Assembly (NCBI GenBank): GCA_965222725.1
Contig: OZ244969.1
Location: 1,860,001-1,924,000 of the forward strand
Direction: 5' to 3'
DNA length: 64,000 nucleotides
DNA from: GCA-2748575 sp965222725
Lineage (GTDB): Bacteria > Pseudomonadota > Gammaproteobacteria > Pseudomonadales > Ketobacteraceae
A program made the translations under genes and the position numbers. This document shows positions 36,653 to 45,700 of the stretch, in pieces; the stretch's first letter is position 1; every line of letters starts with the position of its first letter. Below the pieces are notes generated by a model. That model was not told where the DNA came from and ran no database searches. It worked only from the letters and a program-made list of their open reading frames with translations.

Positions 36653-37666
36653 TCAGCTTTCTAATCTATTGATATAGTCCATCACCGAGTAACCGGTCCA
36701 GCGCTTAAAGGCACGGTAATACGTCATGGTGTCGGAGTATCCCAAAAGGTTCGAGATTTCCCGGGAAGAATGCTTTTGCTGTTCCACCAGCGTCAATGCT
36801 GTTTCTTTGCGGCAGTCGTTAACCAGATCTCGGAAACGTACATCATATTCCTTCAGCTTGATTTGCAGATTTCGGATGCTCAGATTCAGCGCCTTGGCGA
36901 TATTGGCCTGATCCGGTTCGCCATGTTGCAAACGGCTTTTAATCAGCTCTTTAACAATGTCAGGGAGGTTGGCCTGGTTCTTGATCCTCTCAAAATCTTC
37001 CTGGGCGATTTTTTTGCTGGTTTCGAAAACCCGGATATCACTCCAGGGTACCCTGGTATTCAGATACTGGGCCGGAAAGCATAGCTGGTTGCGTGGCTGA
37101 CCGAATTTGAATTCCGAAAAGGTCAGCTGCTGATAATCGGCTGAACTAACCTCAGGCTTGTGGGTAAGTTTAACGCTGACACTGTAGTGCGGGATAACGG
37201 TATAGAAGAGTTTCAGGATGGCCGAAATAAAATTATCAATCTGGTGATAGCTGATCTTCAGAGCCGGGTTGTAGTCCATGCATAGCAGGGCGAGGTCTCC
37301 CTCTTCCTTCAGCTCAAACTGCATGGCATGGGAAAGCAGGGCATTAAAGGTCGCCATGGTTTTGATTGCCGAGCCTACTGTTGGCGCGTACAACAGCAGA
37401 TTGGATACGGCACCCAGCCGGGTCAGATCCATTTTATTCCCGGTACGCAATCCCAGCAAAGGATCCTGAAGTTCTCTGGCAACAGCCCGATAGGCATCAG
37501 CCACTGTTGTAACCGGAATCCAGTGCCAGCGGCTGCTGAGGTGTTGGTAGTGTGTGCTAAGGGCCTGCTCAATAACCTTCTCAGGGCAGCCCAGCCGCCG
37601 CCAGGCATCCACTGCAGGGGCCAGGGCTACACTGGAAACTGATGTTTTGTGGGTGATACTCGCCAT
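36653..37666 (-). CDS. AraC family transcriptional regulator
   Basis: A 337-residue regulator. An Arabinose_bd-type N-terminal domain (residues about 25-215, with RTGNKMDLTRLGAVSNLLLYA) is followed by an AraC helix-turn-helix pair (about 235-335), including ANIAKALNLSIRNLQIKLKE and REISNLLGYSDTMTYYRAFKRWTG when read separately. This OruR/MmoR-like architecture often controls lipid, amino-acid or hydrocarbon catabolism genes. No obvious target lies adjacent; the upstream 160 bases are free of genes. Confidence 0.9.
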   Translation of the reverse strand: MASITHKTSVSSVALAPAVDAWRRLGCPEKVIEQALSTHYQHLSSRWHWIPVTTVADAYRAVARELQDPLLGLRTGNKMDLTRLGAVSNLLLYAPTVGSAIKTMATFNALLSHAMQFELKEEGDLALLCMDYNPALKISYHQIDNFISAILKLFYTVIPHYSVSVKLTHKPEVSSADYQQLTFSEFKFGQPRNQLCFPAQYLNTRVPWSDIRVFETSKKIAQEDFERIKNQANLPDIVKELIKSRLQHGEPDQANIAKALNLSIRNLQIKLKEYDVRFRDLVNDCRKETALTLVEQQKHSSREISNLLGYSDTMTYYRAFKRWTGYSVMDYINRLES

Positions 37667-37826
37667 GCCGATATTTTCTCAAGGATTGGCGGAACTATAT
37701 CGAAGATAATGCGGGCTGACTATGCAACCCGCCATGCCACCGCTGGAATTTTAGTGGTGGTTCTCAGTTTGTGAGTGTTGGGGCAAATCTACCATTGAAT
37801 CCCGAAGGGGCGGCTGACCCTGCGGG

Positions 37827-38495
37827 CTAAGCTTTTTTGGTGTGTGTCCTGGAGTACAGCCGATAACAGGCTGCCAGCACCAGGCAAATGCACCCGGGTG
37901 CCACCAGGGCTTTGAATTTTAGTGTGCCAAACAGATAGGCGCCGAAGGTGCCGCCAAGAATGAAGCCGATAATGATCAGCATAAACAGCAGCGCCTTTCT
38001 TCTGTCAAAGGACTCGCCTCTGAGTACCGAACCCAGCATGATGCCCAGATCGGTAAAGATTCCGGTAAGGTGAGTGGTTCGTATGATTGCACCGCTGTAG
38101 GTGGTGGCCAGGGCATTTTGCATACCGCATGCCGCGGATGCAAAAAAGTGCCCGTAAAATGATTCTTGAGACAATAAATAAAATGCACTGAATATCAATG
38201 CGGCCTCGGCCACCAGTGCAGTGTCGTAGTGGCGTCCCAGTTTCAAGGTATCGCCATGCAGCAAGAATCCCGAAAATCCTGCGCCCATAAAAAAGGAACA
38301 GAGTATGCCGCCCAAATGAAGCATGGCTTCGAATGAGTTTTCCAGAAAACTGGTGCCGAGTAAGGTGGCGGTTCCCGACAGGTGTGAAACCGATTGGTGC
38401 TCGAACCCCAGCAGGCCTATTGCATTGATGCAGCCGGCAACGAACGCCAGAATAAAGGCGCCATATTCAATCCACTTTGGCAGTTTCGAGATCAA
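37827..38495 (-). CDS. DUF1275 (YoaK) family membrane protein
   Basis: A 222-residue integral membrane protein with six predicted hydrophobic helices. The DUF1275 features are a VAGCINAIGLLGF motif in helix 1, SHLSGTATLLG, and SAACGMQNALATTYSGAIIRTTHLTGIFTDLG across the central helices when read in parts. The function of the family is unknown. It is 160 bases upstream of the AraC gene on the plus coordinate, and both lie on the minus strand as separate transcripts. Confidence 0.88.
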   Translation of the reverse strand: MISKLPKWIEYGAFILAFVAGCINAIGLLGFEHQSVSHLSGTATLLGTSFLENSFEAMLHLGGILCSFFMGAGFSGFLLHGDTLKLGRHYDTALVAEAALIFSAFYLLSQESFYGHFFASAACGMQNALATTYSGAIIRTTHLTGIFTDLGIMLGSVLRGESFDRRKALLFMLIIIGFILGGTFGAYLFGTLKFKALVAPGCICLVLAACYRLYSRTHTKKA

Positions 38496-38564
38496 TGCTC
38501 AGCCCTTTTAAGAAAAAATGAAAATGTAGAGCGATGAGAAAGCCCCGTTTTTATTCGGCAAATG

Positions 38565-38942
38565 TTACCTGGCTTGCCTGACCTGAAATACGTTCCCTTC
38601 CGGATCATAGCCATCACACGCTCTGAACTTGTCATTTTCCCATTCCTTTTCCAAAGGGTAAACAGTGCCACCCATTTGCCCTGCTGTCTGCCGGGCAGCC
38701 TGGATAGTGGCCACGGGAAAACAGAGTTTTATCGGCGTGCTTTCCCGGACCTCGGGGGGCGAGCTGATGGCAATGCTGGCGGAAATATCCGCCGGTATCC
38801 CGTGTATTGTCAGCGTGAGTACATCCGATTGCAGCACTGCCTTGTCAGGATCGGAATAAACGGTTTCCAGTGAGCACAGGCTGGCATAAAAGGTTGCCAG
38901 GTTTTTAACGTCCTTGGCAAAGATCACGGCGGCGAAATTCAT
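38565..38942 (-). CDS. VOC/glyoxalase-like protein
   Basis: A 125-residue protein of the vicinal oxygen chelate fold with a single betaalphabetabetabeta pair set (AAVIFAKDVKNLATFYASLC at the start, YDPEGNVFQVRQ at the end). The terminal segment DPEGNVF is a hallmark of glyoxalase/bleomycin-resistance-like proteins. The usual metal ligands are not fully evident, so activity cannot be predicted. It has no partner genes in its operon. Confidence 0.8.
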   Translation of the reverse strand: MNFAAVIFAKDVKNLATFYASLCSLETVYSDPDKAVLQSDVLTLTIHGIPADISASIAISSPPEVRESTPIKLCFPVATIQAARQTAGQMGGTVYPLEKEWENDKFRACDGYDPEGNVFQVRQAR

Positions 38943-39106
38943 GGTAAGCTCCGAGTGTTGTTTGGAAAATGGTTCTAACGGGGTTGTGCTTCAGAATATT
39001 GAGCATAGACTCCAATAGTAGTGCTGGCCTTGCAAGGAATTTGTGCAGAATCGCAGGCATTGGCATGCATCAGTGAGTTTCATATATAAGACAAAGAGGG
39101 AAGGTT

Positions 39107-39811
39107 GTGGCTGATAAAACCAACCGGAGAAACTGGATCGAAGTCATTATGATGCCCCTGGCGGTGGCGCTTGTCGGCACCCTGGGTACTTACTTTGTTA
39201 CCAATGAACAGCGCAAGTCGGCAGAGGTACGGGCCGCTGCCGATCGGGAAATCCGCATTATTGAAATATTCGTTGATAAATACACCAGTGAGAATATCGA
39301 TGAACGGGTACTTGCCATAGGGCTTACGGCAGCCCTGGATTTTGAACTATCCAGCAAAATACTGACCGCGATTGCGCTGGATGAAGAGGGCGCGGGCGAT
39401 ATCAAAAACAATGATGTCGACCGGTATACGGACAAGGAAAAACTGGCGAAAGCTATCGAAAATGTCACCCAGCGGGTGATTACGGCAGGGGTCTCTTCCC
39501 CCGACACGGCCCACCCGGGCGCGAAGCTGGAAGGGATGTGGCTTTTGCGCCGTCAGGGTACGTCGTCTAATCAGGTGGTTAACTGGCTGGAATTCAAAAT
39601 GGAAGGCAAGCAGCTGATGGTGGTGGGTAACACCTGGAAGGGTGATGTGGTGTTTGACGGAACCCGCGGCCATTATCTCTGGGAATTTGAAGACGGTCGC
39701 ACTGGCCGAACGGATATCTATCTGGACAGCAGCGGAACGCTTTTCGGTCGGGTGAAAGGCGGCAATATCGACTGGACTTACTGGGCTACCCGAAAGGAAA
39801 AGACGGAATAA
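39107..39811 (+). CDS. Hypothetical membrane-anchored protein
   Basis: A 234-residue protein with a GTG start at 39107 and AGGGAAGG upstream. One hydrophobic helix (about residues 12-30, IEVIMMPLAVALVGTLGTYF) is followed by a charged helical region rich in Glu, Arg and Lys (about 33-115). A C-terminal all-beta-looking domain starts near residue 140 (GMWLLRRQG). No family is recognised. It stands alone and is convergent with a LysR gene just 8 bases away. Confidence 0.8.
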   Translation: MADKTNRRNWIEVIMMPLAVALVGTLGTYFVTNEQRKSAEVRAAADREIRIIEIFVDKYTSENIDERVLAIGLTAALDFELSSKILTAIALDEEGAGDIKNNDVDRYTDKEKLAKAIENVTQRVITAGVSSPDTAHPGAKLEGMWLLRRQGTSSNQVVNWLEFKMEGKQLMVVGNTWKGDVVFDGTRGHYLWEFEDGRTGRTDIYLDSSGTLFGRVKGGNIDWTYWATRKEKTE

Positions 39812-39819
39812 AGACCCTG

Positions 39820-40698
39820 TCAGTTCGCGAACCACTCCTGCATAAATTCAATGCATAGCTGAACCCGTGGCGGCACAAACTGCCGGTTGGGGTAGAGCGC
39901 ATAGAGCGTCAGTTCCGGGGGGGAATGTTTTTTCAGAACCTCTACCAGCGCTCCGGATTCCAGTGAATCCTTGCAAACAAAGTCGGGCAGTAACGCCAGC
40001 CCCAGTCCTTTTTTTACCGCTTCCTGAATATAAAGCGTGTTGTTGGCTTTCAGGGTGCCCTTTATCGGCGTGCCGTTGCCGTCACCCAAAGGCCATACAT
40101 TACGACCGCGAAAAAAGCTGTATTCAAAGCAGTTGTGATTCTTTAACTGATCGGGGTGATTGATGGGGCCGTGTTGCTTTAAATAGTCGGGCGCTGCACA
40201 TACATGATAGCGAAAACCCGTCAACGGCTTGCCTACATAACTGGAATCAAAAGGTCGGCTGGCAGCCCGGAATCCCAGATCAAAGCCATGCTGAATCAGA
40301 TCCAGTGAGTCGTCGCTCAAAAAGATTTCCAGCTCAATAGCCGGATAGCGCGCCATAAATTCGGCAAAGGCTTTCCCCAGAAGGGTAATTCCCATGGCCA
40401 TGGATGCGGTAACCTTCAACTTGCCGCTGGGCTGCTCATGAGCTTGTCTTGCAATCGCCTCGGCTTCTTCCAGTTTCTGCAGCACTTCCCGGCACTGCAA
40501 TAAATACTGTTCGCCCACCTGAGTGAGCTGCAAACTGCGAGTGGAGCGCTGCAGCAGCCTGGTCCCCAGCGCTTGCTCCAGCCGGCCCACCTCTTTGCTC
40601 ACCAGGGATTTGGCGATATTCATTTCGTCTGCCACACGGGTAAAGCTGCCCTGTTCCACCACCCGTACAAACAGCTGCATTGCGCGCAATTTATCCAT
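39820..40698 (-). CDS. LysR family regulator, divergent from the GST gene
   Basis: A 292-residue LysR protein starting at ATG 40698 (MDKLRAMQLFVRVVEQGSF), four codons inside the longest frame. The helix-turn-helix covers residues about 15-60 (IAKSLVSKEVGRLEQALG), and the CrgA-like effector domain begins near residue 88 (GKLKVTASMAMG). It is divergent from a three-gene gst-NTF2-tautomerase set. The tandem AGTTCTCA repeats in the intergenic region are candidate binding sites. Confidence 0.92.
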   Translation of the reverse strand: MDKLRAMQLFVRVVEQGSFTRVADEMNIAKSLVSKEVGRLEQALGTRLLQRSTRSLQLTQVGEQYLLQCREVLQKLEEAEAIARQAHEQPSGKLKVTASMAMGITLLGKAFAEFMARYPAIELEIFLSDDSLDLIQHGFDLGFRAASRPFDSSYVGKPLTGFRYHVCAAPDYLKQHGPINHPDQLKNHNCFEYSFFRGRNVWPLGDGNGTPIKGTLKANNTLYIQEAVKKGLGLALLPDFVCKDSLESGALVEVLKKHSPPELTLYALYPNRQFVPPRVQLCIEFMQEWFAN

Positions 40699-40701
40699 GA
40701 A

Positions 40702-40733
40702 AGTTCTCAAAATGGGAATAATGAGTTCTCATT
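40702..40733. promoter_or_regulatory. LysR-type operator: direct repeats 22 bp apart plus palindrome
   Basis: AGTTCTCA occurs at 40702-40709 and 40724-40731, 22 bp (about two helical turns) apart. The second copy is inside a perfect interrupted palindrome AATGAG-TT-CTCATT (40720-40733). The block lies between the LysR and GST genes, a usual place for LysR recognition and activation sites. Confidence 0.6.
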
Positions 40734-40821
40734 GTAGCTATATATCGTGCTAATGGCAGCTCCTATAGTGGCACCGTCGCTTACGACAGTATTCGAAAGT
40801 TCACACATCAGGAGATCTGCT

Positions 40822-41436
40822 ATGTACACACTCTATTTTGTGCCCGGTGCCTGTTCCCTCGCAACTCAGGTGGTTTTGCGGGAGCTTGAGCAACCCGTCA
40901 GCCTGGTACACAAGGCCCGGGCGGAAGATTTTACTGCTATCAATCCGGTGGGCACTGTGCCTGTGCTGGCAAGCGGTGATCAGGTTTACACAGAGGGCGC
41001 CGCCATTATGTGGTATTTGCTGAATCGCCATCCCTCGTCGCTGTTACCGCAGGGTGAGCCGGCCCGCCAGCAGGCGCTGACCGACATTATGTTTGCCAAT
41101 GCCACCCTGCACCCGGCCTATGGGCGTTTGTTTTTTCTGAGTCAGAATGCCAAAGAAGATGAGCAAGGCGCGGCATTAATGGAAGCGGCGGCACGTGAAG
41201 TCAGCCGCTTGTGGCGAATCGTTGAAACACGTCTGCAAAGCAGCCCGTATCTGAGCGGTGAGGACGTGTCTGCAGCGGATATCATGCTGGCGGTGTATTC
41301 ACGCTGGGGGCAGTTCTTTTCCGTGGATATCGAGATCGGGCCTGAATCCAGGCAGATGATTAAGCTCGTGCTTGAGCGGCCCAGTTTTGTTGCTTCTCTT
41401 GCCGCTGAGCAGGAGTGCAGTCAGGAGGGGCCATGA
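40822..41436 (+). CDS. Glutathione S-transferase
   Basis: A 204-residue GST. The ATG at 40822, preceded by AGGAG, is preferred to the longer frame. The N-terminal thioredoxin-like domain begins MYTLYFVPGACSLATQVVL, with the NPVGTVPVL cis-proline motif and TEGAAIMWYL for glutathione contact. The C-terminal helical domain contains DVSAADIMLAVYSRW. The N-terminal CSLA segment resembles beta-class GSTs. The stop overlaps the next gene by four bases. The substrate is unknown. Confidence 0.93.
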   Translation: MYTLYFVPGACSLATQVVLRELEQPVSLVHKARAEDFTAINPVGTVPVLASGDQVYTEGAAIMWYLLNRHPSSLLPQGEPARQQALTDIMFANATLHPAYGRLFFLSQNAKEDEQGAALMEAAAREVSRLWRIVETRLQSSPYLSGEDVSAADIMLAVYSRWGQFFSVDIEIGPESRQMIKLVLERPSFVASLAAEQECSQEGP

Positions 41437-41807
41437 AAAAATCCGCACAGGATATGAAGGACGTGTTGAACCTGGTGCAGGCCTATTTTCATGGCCTGCA
41501 CAATGCTGACACCGCGGCACTGGAACAGATTTTCGATCCGCAGGTGATTTTAATGGCGCCGGGTTTGCGTCGCGACCGGGATGAGTGGCTGAACCTTGTA
41601 GCCAATCGCCCGATACCAGCCGAAGCCGGCTATCCGTTTCATTACCGTGTACTGGCGGTGGAAATTATGGGGCAGCAAGCCATGGTAAAGGTGAGCTGCC
41701 CGCTGCTGGACAAGCATTATCTGGACTATCTGGGCCTGCTGAAAGAGGGCGGGCGCTGGTCCATTGTTACCAAAATGTACGCTGACTTTCCTGCACACTC
41801 TGACTGA
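41433..41807 (+). CDS. NTF2-like small protein (lumazine-binding-like)
   Basis: A 124-residue protein with an NTF2/SnoaL-like profile: an N-terminal helical segment (VLNLVQAYFHGLHNADTAAL) followed by beta strands ending with LLKEGGRWSIVTKMYADF, as in Lumazine_bd_2-type proteins. Such folds serve as small enzymes or ligand-binding proteins. It overlaps the GST stop (ATGA) and is followed by a tautomerase gene, so these three products may act on one compound. Confidence 0.82.
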   Translation: MKKSAQDMKDVLNLVQAYFHGLHNADTAALEQIFDPQVILMAPGLRRDRDEWLNLVANRPIPAEAGYPFHYRVLAVEIMGQQAMVKVSCPLLDKHYLDYLGLLKEGGRWSIVTKMYADFPAHSD

Positions 41808-41829
41808 ATAAAACTGTAAGGAGAAACCC

Positions 41830-42030
41830 ATGCCCTATATCAATATCAAAATCACCGATGAACAGGTAACCGCCGAACAGAAGCGCCAACTGATTGAAGG
41901 TGCCACGCAACTGATGGTAGATGTGCTCAACAAAAACCCGCAAACGACTTTTGTCGTGATCGATGAAATCAATACCGATAACTGGGGAATTGGTTATCAG
42001 TCGGTAACGGAGTTGCGGAAGAGCAGTTAG
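41830..42030 (+). CDS. 4-oxalocrotonate tautomerase family protein
   Basis: A 66-residue tautomerase whose mature N-terminal proline (after removal of the initiator Met in MPYINIKITD) is the catalytic base in this superfamily. Length and the TTFVVIDEINTDNWGIG segment agree with the family, which has a Trp or Phe and Arg in the active site. AAGGAG lies before the ATG. It ends the gst operon. Which keto-enol reaction it catalyses is unknown. Confidence 0.9.
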   Translation: MPYINIKITDEQVTAEQKRQLIEGATQLMVDVLNKNPQTTFVVIDEINTDNWGIGYQSVTELRKSS

Positions 42031-42052
42031 CGTTATTCAGTTGAAGCCATCG

Positions 42053-42676
42053 CTATTGCCAGCTGACCGAGCACCCACCTGACGGTGACGGGGGAGGAGG
42101 CGGTGGTGCACGGCGAATAATACTGCCGTTGGGATAAGCCACAACGACGGTATTTTCCAGGCCGCCGCCAATTACCTGGTCACCAGTACCGGCTTTAACC
42201 ATTATGTTCCACATGCGCGCCAGGGATTTAAGCAGGGCTTCGCCCAGTGCACCTTCGGCCACGTTGCAGGCGTGAAGCTCCGCCCACGCGCCCGCGGCAA
42301 AACGGCTGGTAAGCCGTTGCAATGAATGCTCATTTAACAGCGGGTAGGCATCACGTACGGTTTGCCCACGGTCATTCTGAATAACATGATGCACCACCCG
42401 CAGGGTTTTATCCGCATTCTGATCAAGCACCTGTTGTGCCGAACTGAGTGTTAAGGTGGCCGGAACACTGCCGATACAAATCAACCCCGGTGCGCCGTGC
42501 CCGAACATCCGTAACCGGCGGATCTGTTCGTTGGGTGAGAGTTGCTGTTCGATCTGGCTTACCATGCCAATGACCGAGTTACACACCAGTTCATCGCTCA
42601 ACTGGTTGCGAACATTCAGAATGGCAATATCCTCGCTGGAACCTGTACTGACTATATCAATATTCGTTTCTGACAT
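42053..42676 (-). CDS. Stand-alone DUF4347 domain protein (caspase/CHAT-like fold)
   Basis: A 207-residue protein starting at ATG 42676, preceded by AGGGTGA. It matches DUF4347, in which a His-Gly motif and a downstream Cys form a clan CD-like peptidase dyad: RMFGHGAPGLICIGS (His60) and ELHACNVAEGALG (Cys137). The C-terminus ends in PPPPPPPSPSGGCSVSW, a flexible proline tail with another cysteine. DUF4347 usually opens giant surface adhesins; a short free-standing version without signal peptide is unusual. Whether it has protease activity is not shown. It follows the ZU5 lipoprotein gene on the same strand. Confidence 0.75.
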   Translation of the reverse strand: MSETNIDIVSTGSSEDIAILNVRNQLSDELVCNSVIGMVSQIEQQLSPNEQIRRLRMFGHGAPGLICIGSVPATLTLSSAQQVLDQNADKTLRVVHHVIQNDRGQTVRDAYPLLNEHSLQRLTSRFAAGAWAELHACNVAEGALGEALLKSLARMWNIMVKAGTGDQVIGGGLENTVVVAYPNGSIIRRAPPPPPPSPSGGCSVSWQ

Positions 42677-42758
42677 AAGAGTCACCCTGAGCAGAGAGAA
42701 TTCTTCATCAGGGTGCAGGATGCAACGGATTATGTGCACCCCCCAATCGGGTTTGTTG

Positions 42759-45700
42759 CTATCGCAAAGGCCATTGGGGAGTAATACGCATAAAGTTGTC
42801 AGTGTTCTTGCAGCTCACCAGTACCCTGGCGGGTATGGGTTCCTTGCCGGGCACCCAGGTAATACCTTCCGGACCTTCGCAGCCTTCCTCTGCATCGGTG
42901 GAGAGATTTTGTATCAGGGTTCCGTCGGCGCTGACGGTTGTCCGGTGCCAGGTGTTGCTCAGGGAACCGGTACTGAACACCTCATAGGTGCCGTCGGTGT
43001 TTTCCAGTATTGAGGTGCCCACGGGTCCGTCGCCCACGTTTACCGTTGCAACAATGGCAGCATCAAACAGTCCGTCCCAGGTAACAATAGTGAGTGTGTC
43101 GGAACCAAAATTGGTCACCACACAAATCTGGCCTGCGCATTCCACGCGGCGTGCGTCTGCGCCAGTTACCCCGATTGACTGCACACGTCCGGAAAAAGTT
43201 AATGCCGGGTCTGCCAGAAACAGTTCACTGGTTGCGCCATCGGTAACCCCTAACACCATGCCGCCGAAGTTTACCTGCTGGTCCGCCAGAGGTCGCTCAC
43301 AAAAGCTGTCGGTAATGGCGTTGTAGGCTGACTCACAACTGGTAGGCGTCCAGGCATCGGCGCAAGAGGGGGTGGACCCGATTACCTGATCGATTTCGGC
43401 CTGGCATCCCGAGGGCATGGGCTGGCCGCTGCCCTGGCAGGGGTTATAGCAGTCCAGCCTGCCCAGATCCCAGGCAAAACCCGATACCACATTGCCATTC
43501 AGGTTCTCAAGATTTTCCGGTTGTGTCAGGGTTCGTTGCTCCCAGCTGAGGCTGCCAGGATCGGCATTGAATATCTGTGCCTCTATCCGGTTCCTGCCGT
43601 TATTGAATTGCAGCGTGGTTGAACTTGTTACATCGCCGCCCAGTGGGGAAACATCGGTGATCACATCAAATCCCAGTATTCCGCTGCTGAAGGTTTCCAG
43701 TTCAGGATCGTAGTAAAAACTGATGGTAGCATCCCCGTATGAGGTTAAACGGTCGGCGGTTGGCACGGAAGGATTCAGCAGTACGTAGGCGCCACTGTTG
43801 TTTAAACCGATGCTGGAAAAGTTCAGTGATTCCCTGTTTCCAACGGCCGGGGATTCGCCGGTTTCTGAATTCAGAATCATCAGGCCGTTGGTATATCCCA
43901 GTGAAACATAGTTGGCACTTACGGATAGCCCAAAACCGCCATCCGCCACCAGGTTGAATTCCCCCGGTGCACTGGCGCCAAACGGCAGATCGATCAAGGC
44001 GGTTTCCGGGGGCTGGTTCCAGGTGTTTTCAAACTGGCAGCTGTTGGATCGGTCGGTAGAAAACCCGGAGTCAGAATAAAGGGTGCCGGGTGCTACTTCG
44101 CAGGTGATATCCGTTAGCTCAAACCCGTCCTCAGGTAACTCCGCAACAATAAGCTCCGGAATAAAATACTGGTCATCAGCAAAGTAAAGGCGTGCGGATG
44201 AAGTGCCGGTACCGCTTTCTGTTTGTATCGAGAAGCTGCCCGATGCGGGTGGAAAGTCATCGTCATCAATGGTGAAGACCCAGTTAAAATCAAATTCACC
44301 ATCATTGTTGATGGTGTTCTTTTGCACGTCCACGAAACGTATCAGGTTATTCAGCCCGGTAATTTCATCTGCCTGAATGATCTGTACCCGGCATTTGCTT
44401 TCCGATGGGCAGCCCAGCTCGGTGCCATCCTGAAAGGTGCCGTTACAACCCTGTCCGGAGTTATCCGATTCGCAGGTAATACCGTCGTCATCAAACACGA
44501 ACACTGCGCCTTCGCCCGCGTTACCGGATATCATCTCGGTAGAGTATTCCACGGCGCCGGACGTGGTATAGCCGGTATCCAGGGAAATACTAATGGTGTC
44601 ATCTGCAGTGTTGCTGATCAGGCGTATGGAACCATCGAGCCGGACAACGCCGCATTGTGAACAGCTGCCATTACCTCCGGACAGATTGCAGTTCCCGCCG
44701 AATGAGCACCCCATGCGGGTATTGCTGTCGGATTTCTCAATGTTGCAGCCATGCTCGGTGGAACCCGAATCATCGGGGCACAGATCCTTGCTGTCCAGCA
44801 CCCCATCGCTGTCTCTGTCGTTATCAATAGCCGCTTCGCTGCAGGTTACCTGCACAACGACCGCTTCAGCATCAACCGGGCTCCAGTCTACCAAACTGAG
44901 ATCTTCGACCACCCTGAGCTGAAATACCAGCCGGGTCTGGCCAGCTTTCAGGCAAGTGAAGTTAACTTTCTGGGTGTTAAGCAAGGCGACAACGTCCTTG
45001 ATATAGAGAGTGTCAACGTTGAGGCGCTCGTCGAAATAGTAAATACCCTCACCCTGTTTTATGTTGCTGCTGCCGTTCACATTTGGGGGCTCCCCCAGAC
45101 TGTAGTCTGAAATCACTCCGGGATTGGTGTCCCTGATCTTGACTTCGTATAACTGAGATTCCAGCTTGTTGTTAAACGGCCCTCTCTCGTTAATCAGCAG
45201 CGAGAACTCGTCACCAACTTTTACTTCCGTTGTGCCGGGTGTGACATCAAAGAACCATTCTGCCCGGGATGGCGCTTCAGGATCTCTCTCGTCAATAAGC
45301 TGCACCACAGAACCGGATTCATTGTTAATGCAGGTCACAGGTTTAACAAGTTGGATGGCATTCACATAGGTTGTGCGCAAATACTTTTCCGAGGTGTCGT
45401 TATAGTCCAGGTATCGGAATTCCGGATCAAAAAAGGTGATACCTGTTTTTTTACAGGCATAGCGAACAGTTTGTTCCGGCAGACTGGCTACCCCGGCTTT
45501 GACCATGCCAAAATCCAGATAGGGCCGTGAAGATACAACCGGATCACTGCTAAACAGGGCCTGATCCGGTTCGATAACACCAAATACTTCATCATCAAAA
45601 CTTTCACGGTAGATAGCCTTGTCAGCGTTCAGCTCCGAGTCGGCAAAGTGCCGATACTTGATCTCTACGGAGTGGTTCTGCCCTACGGTAGACGTATCAG

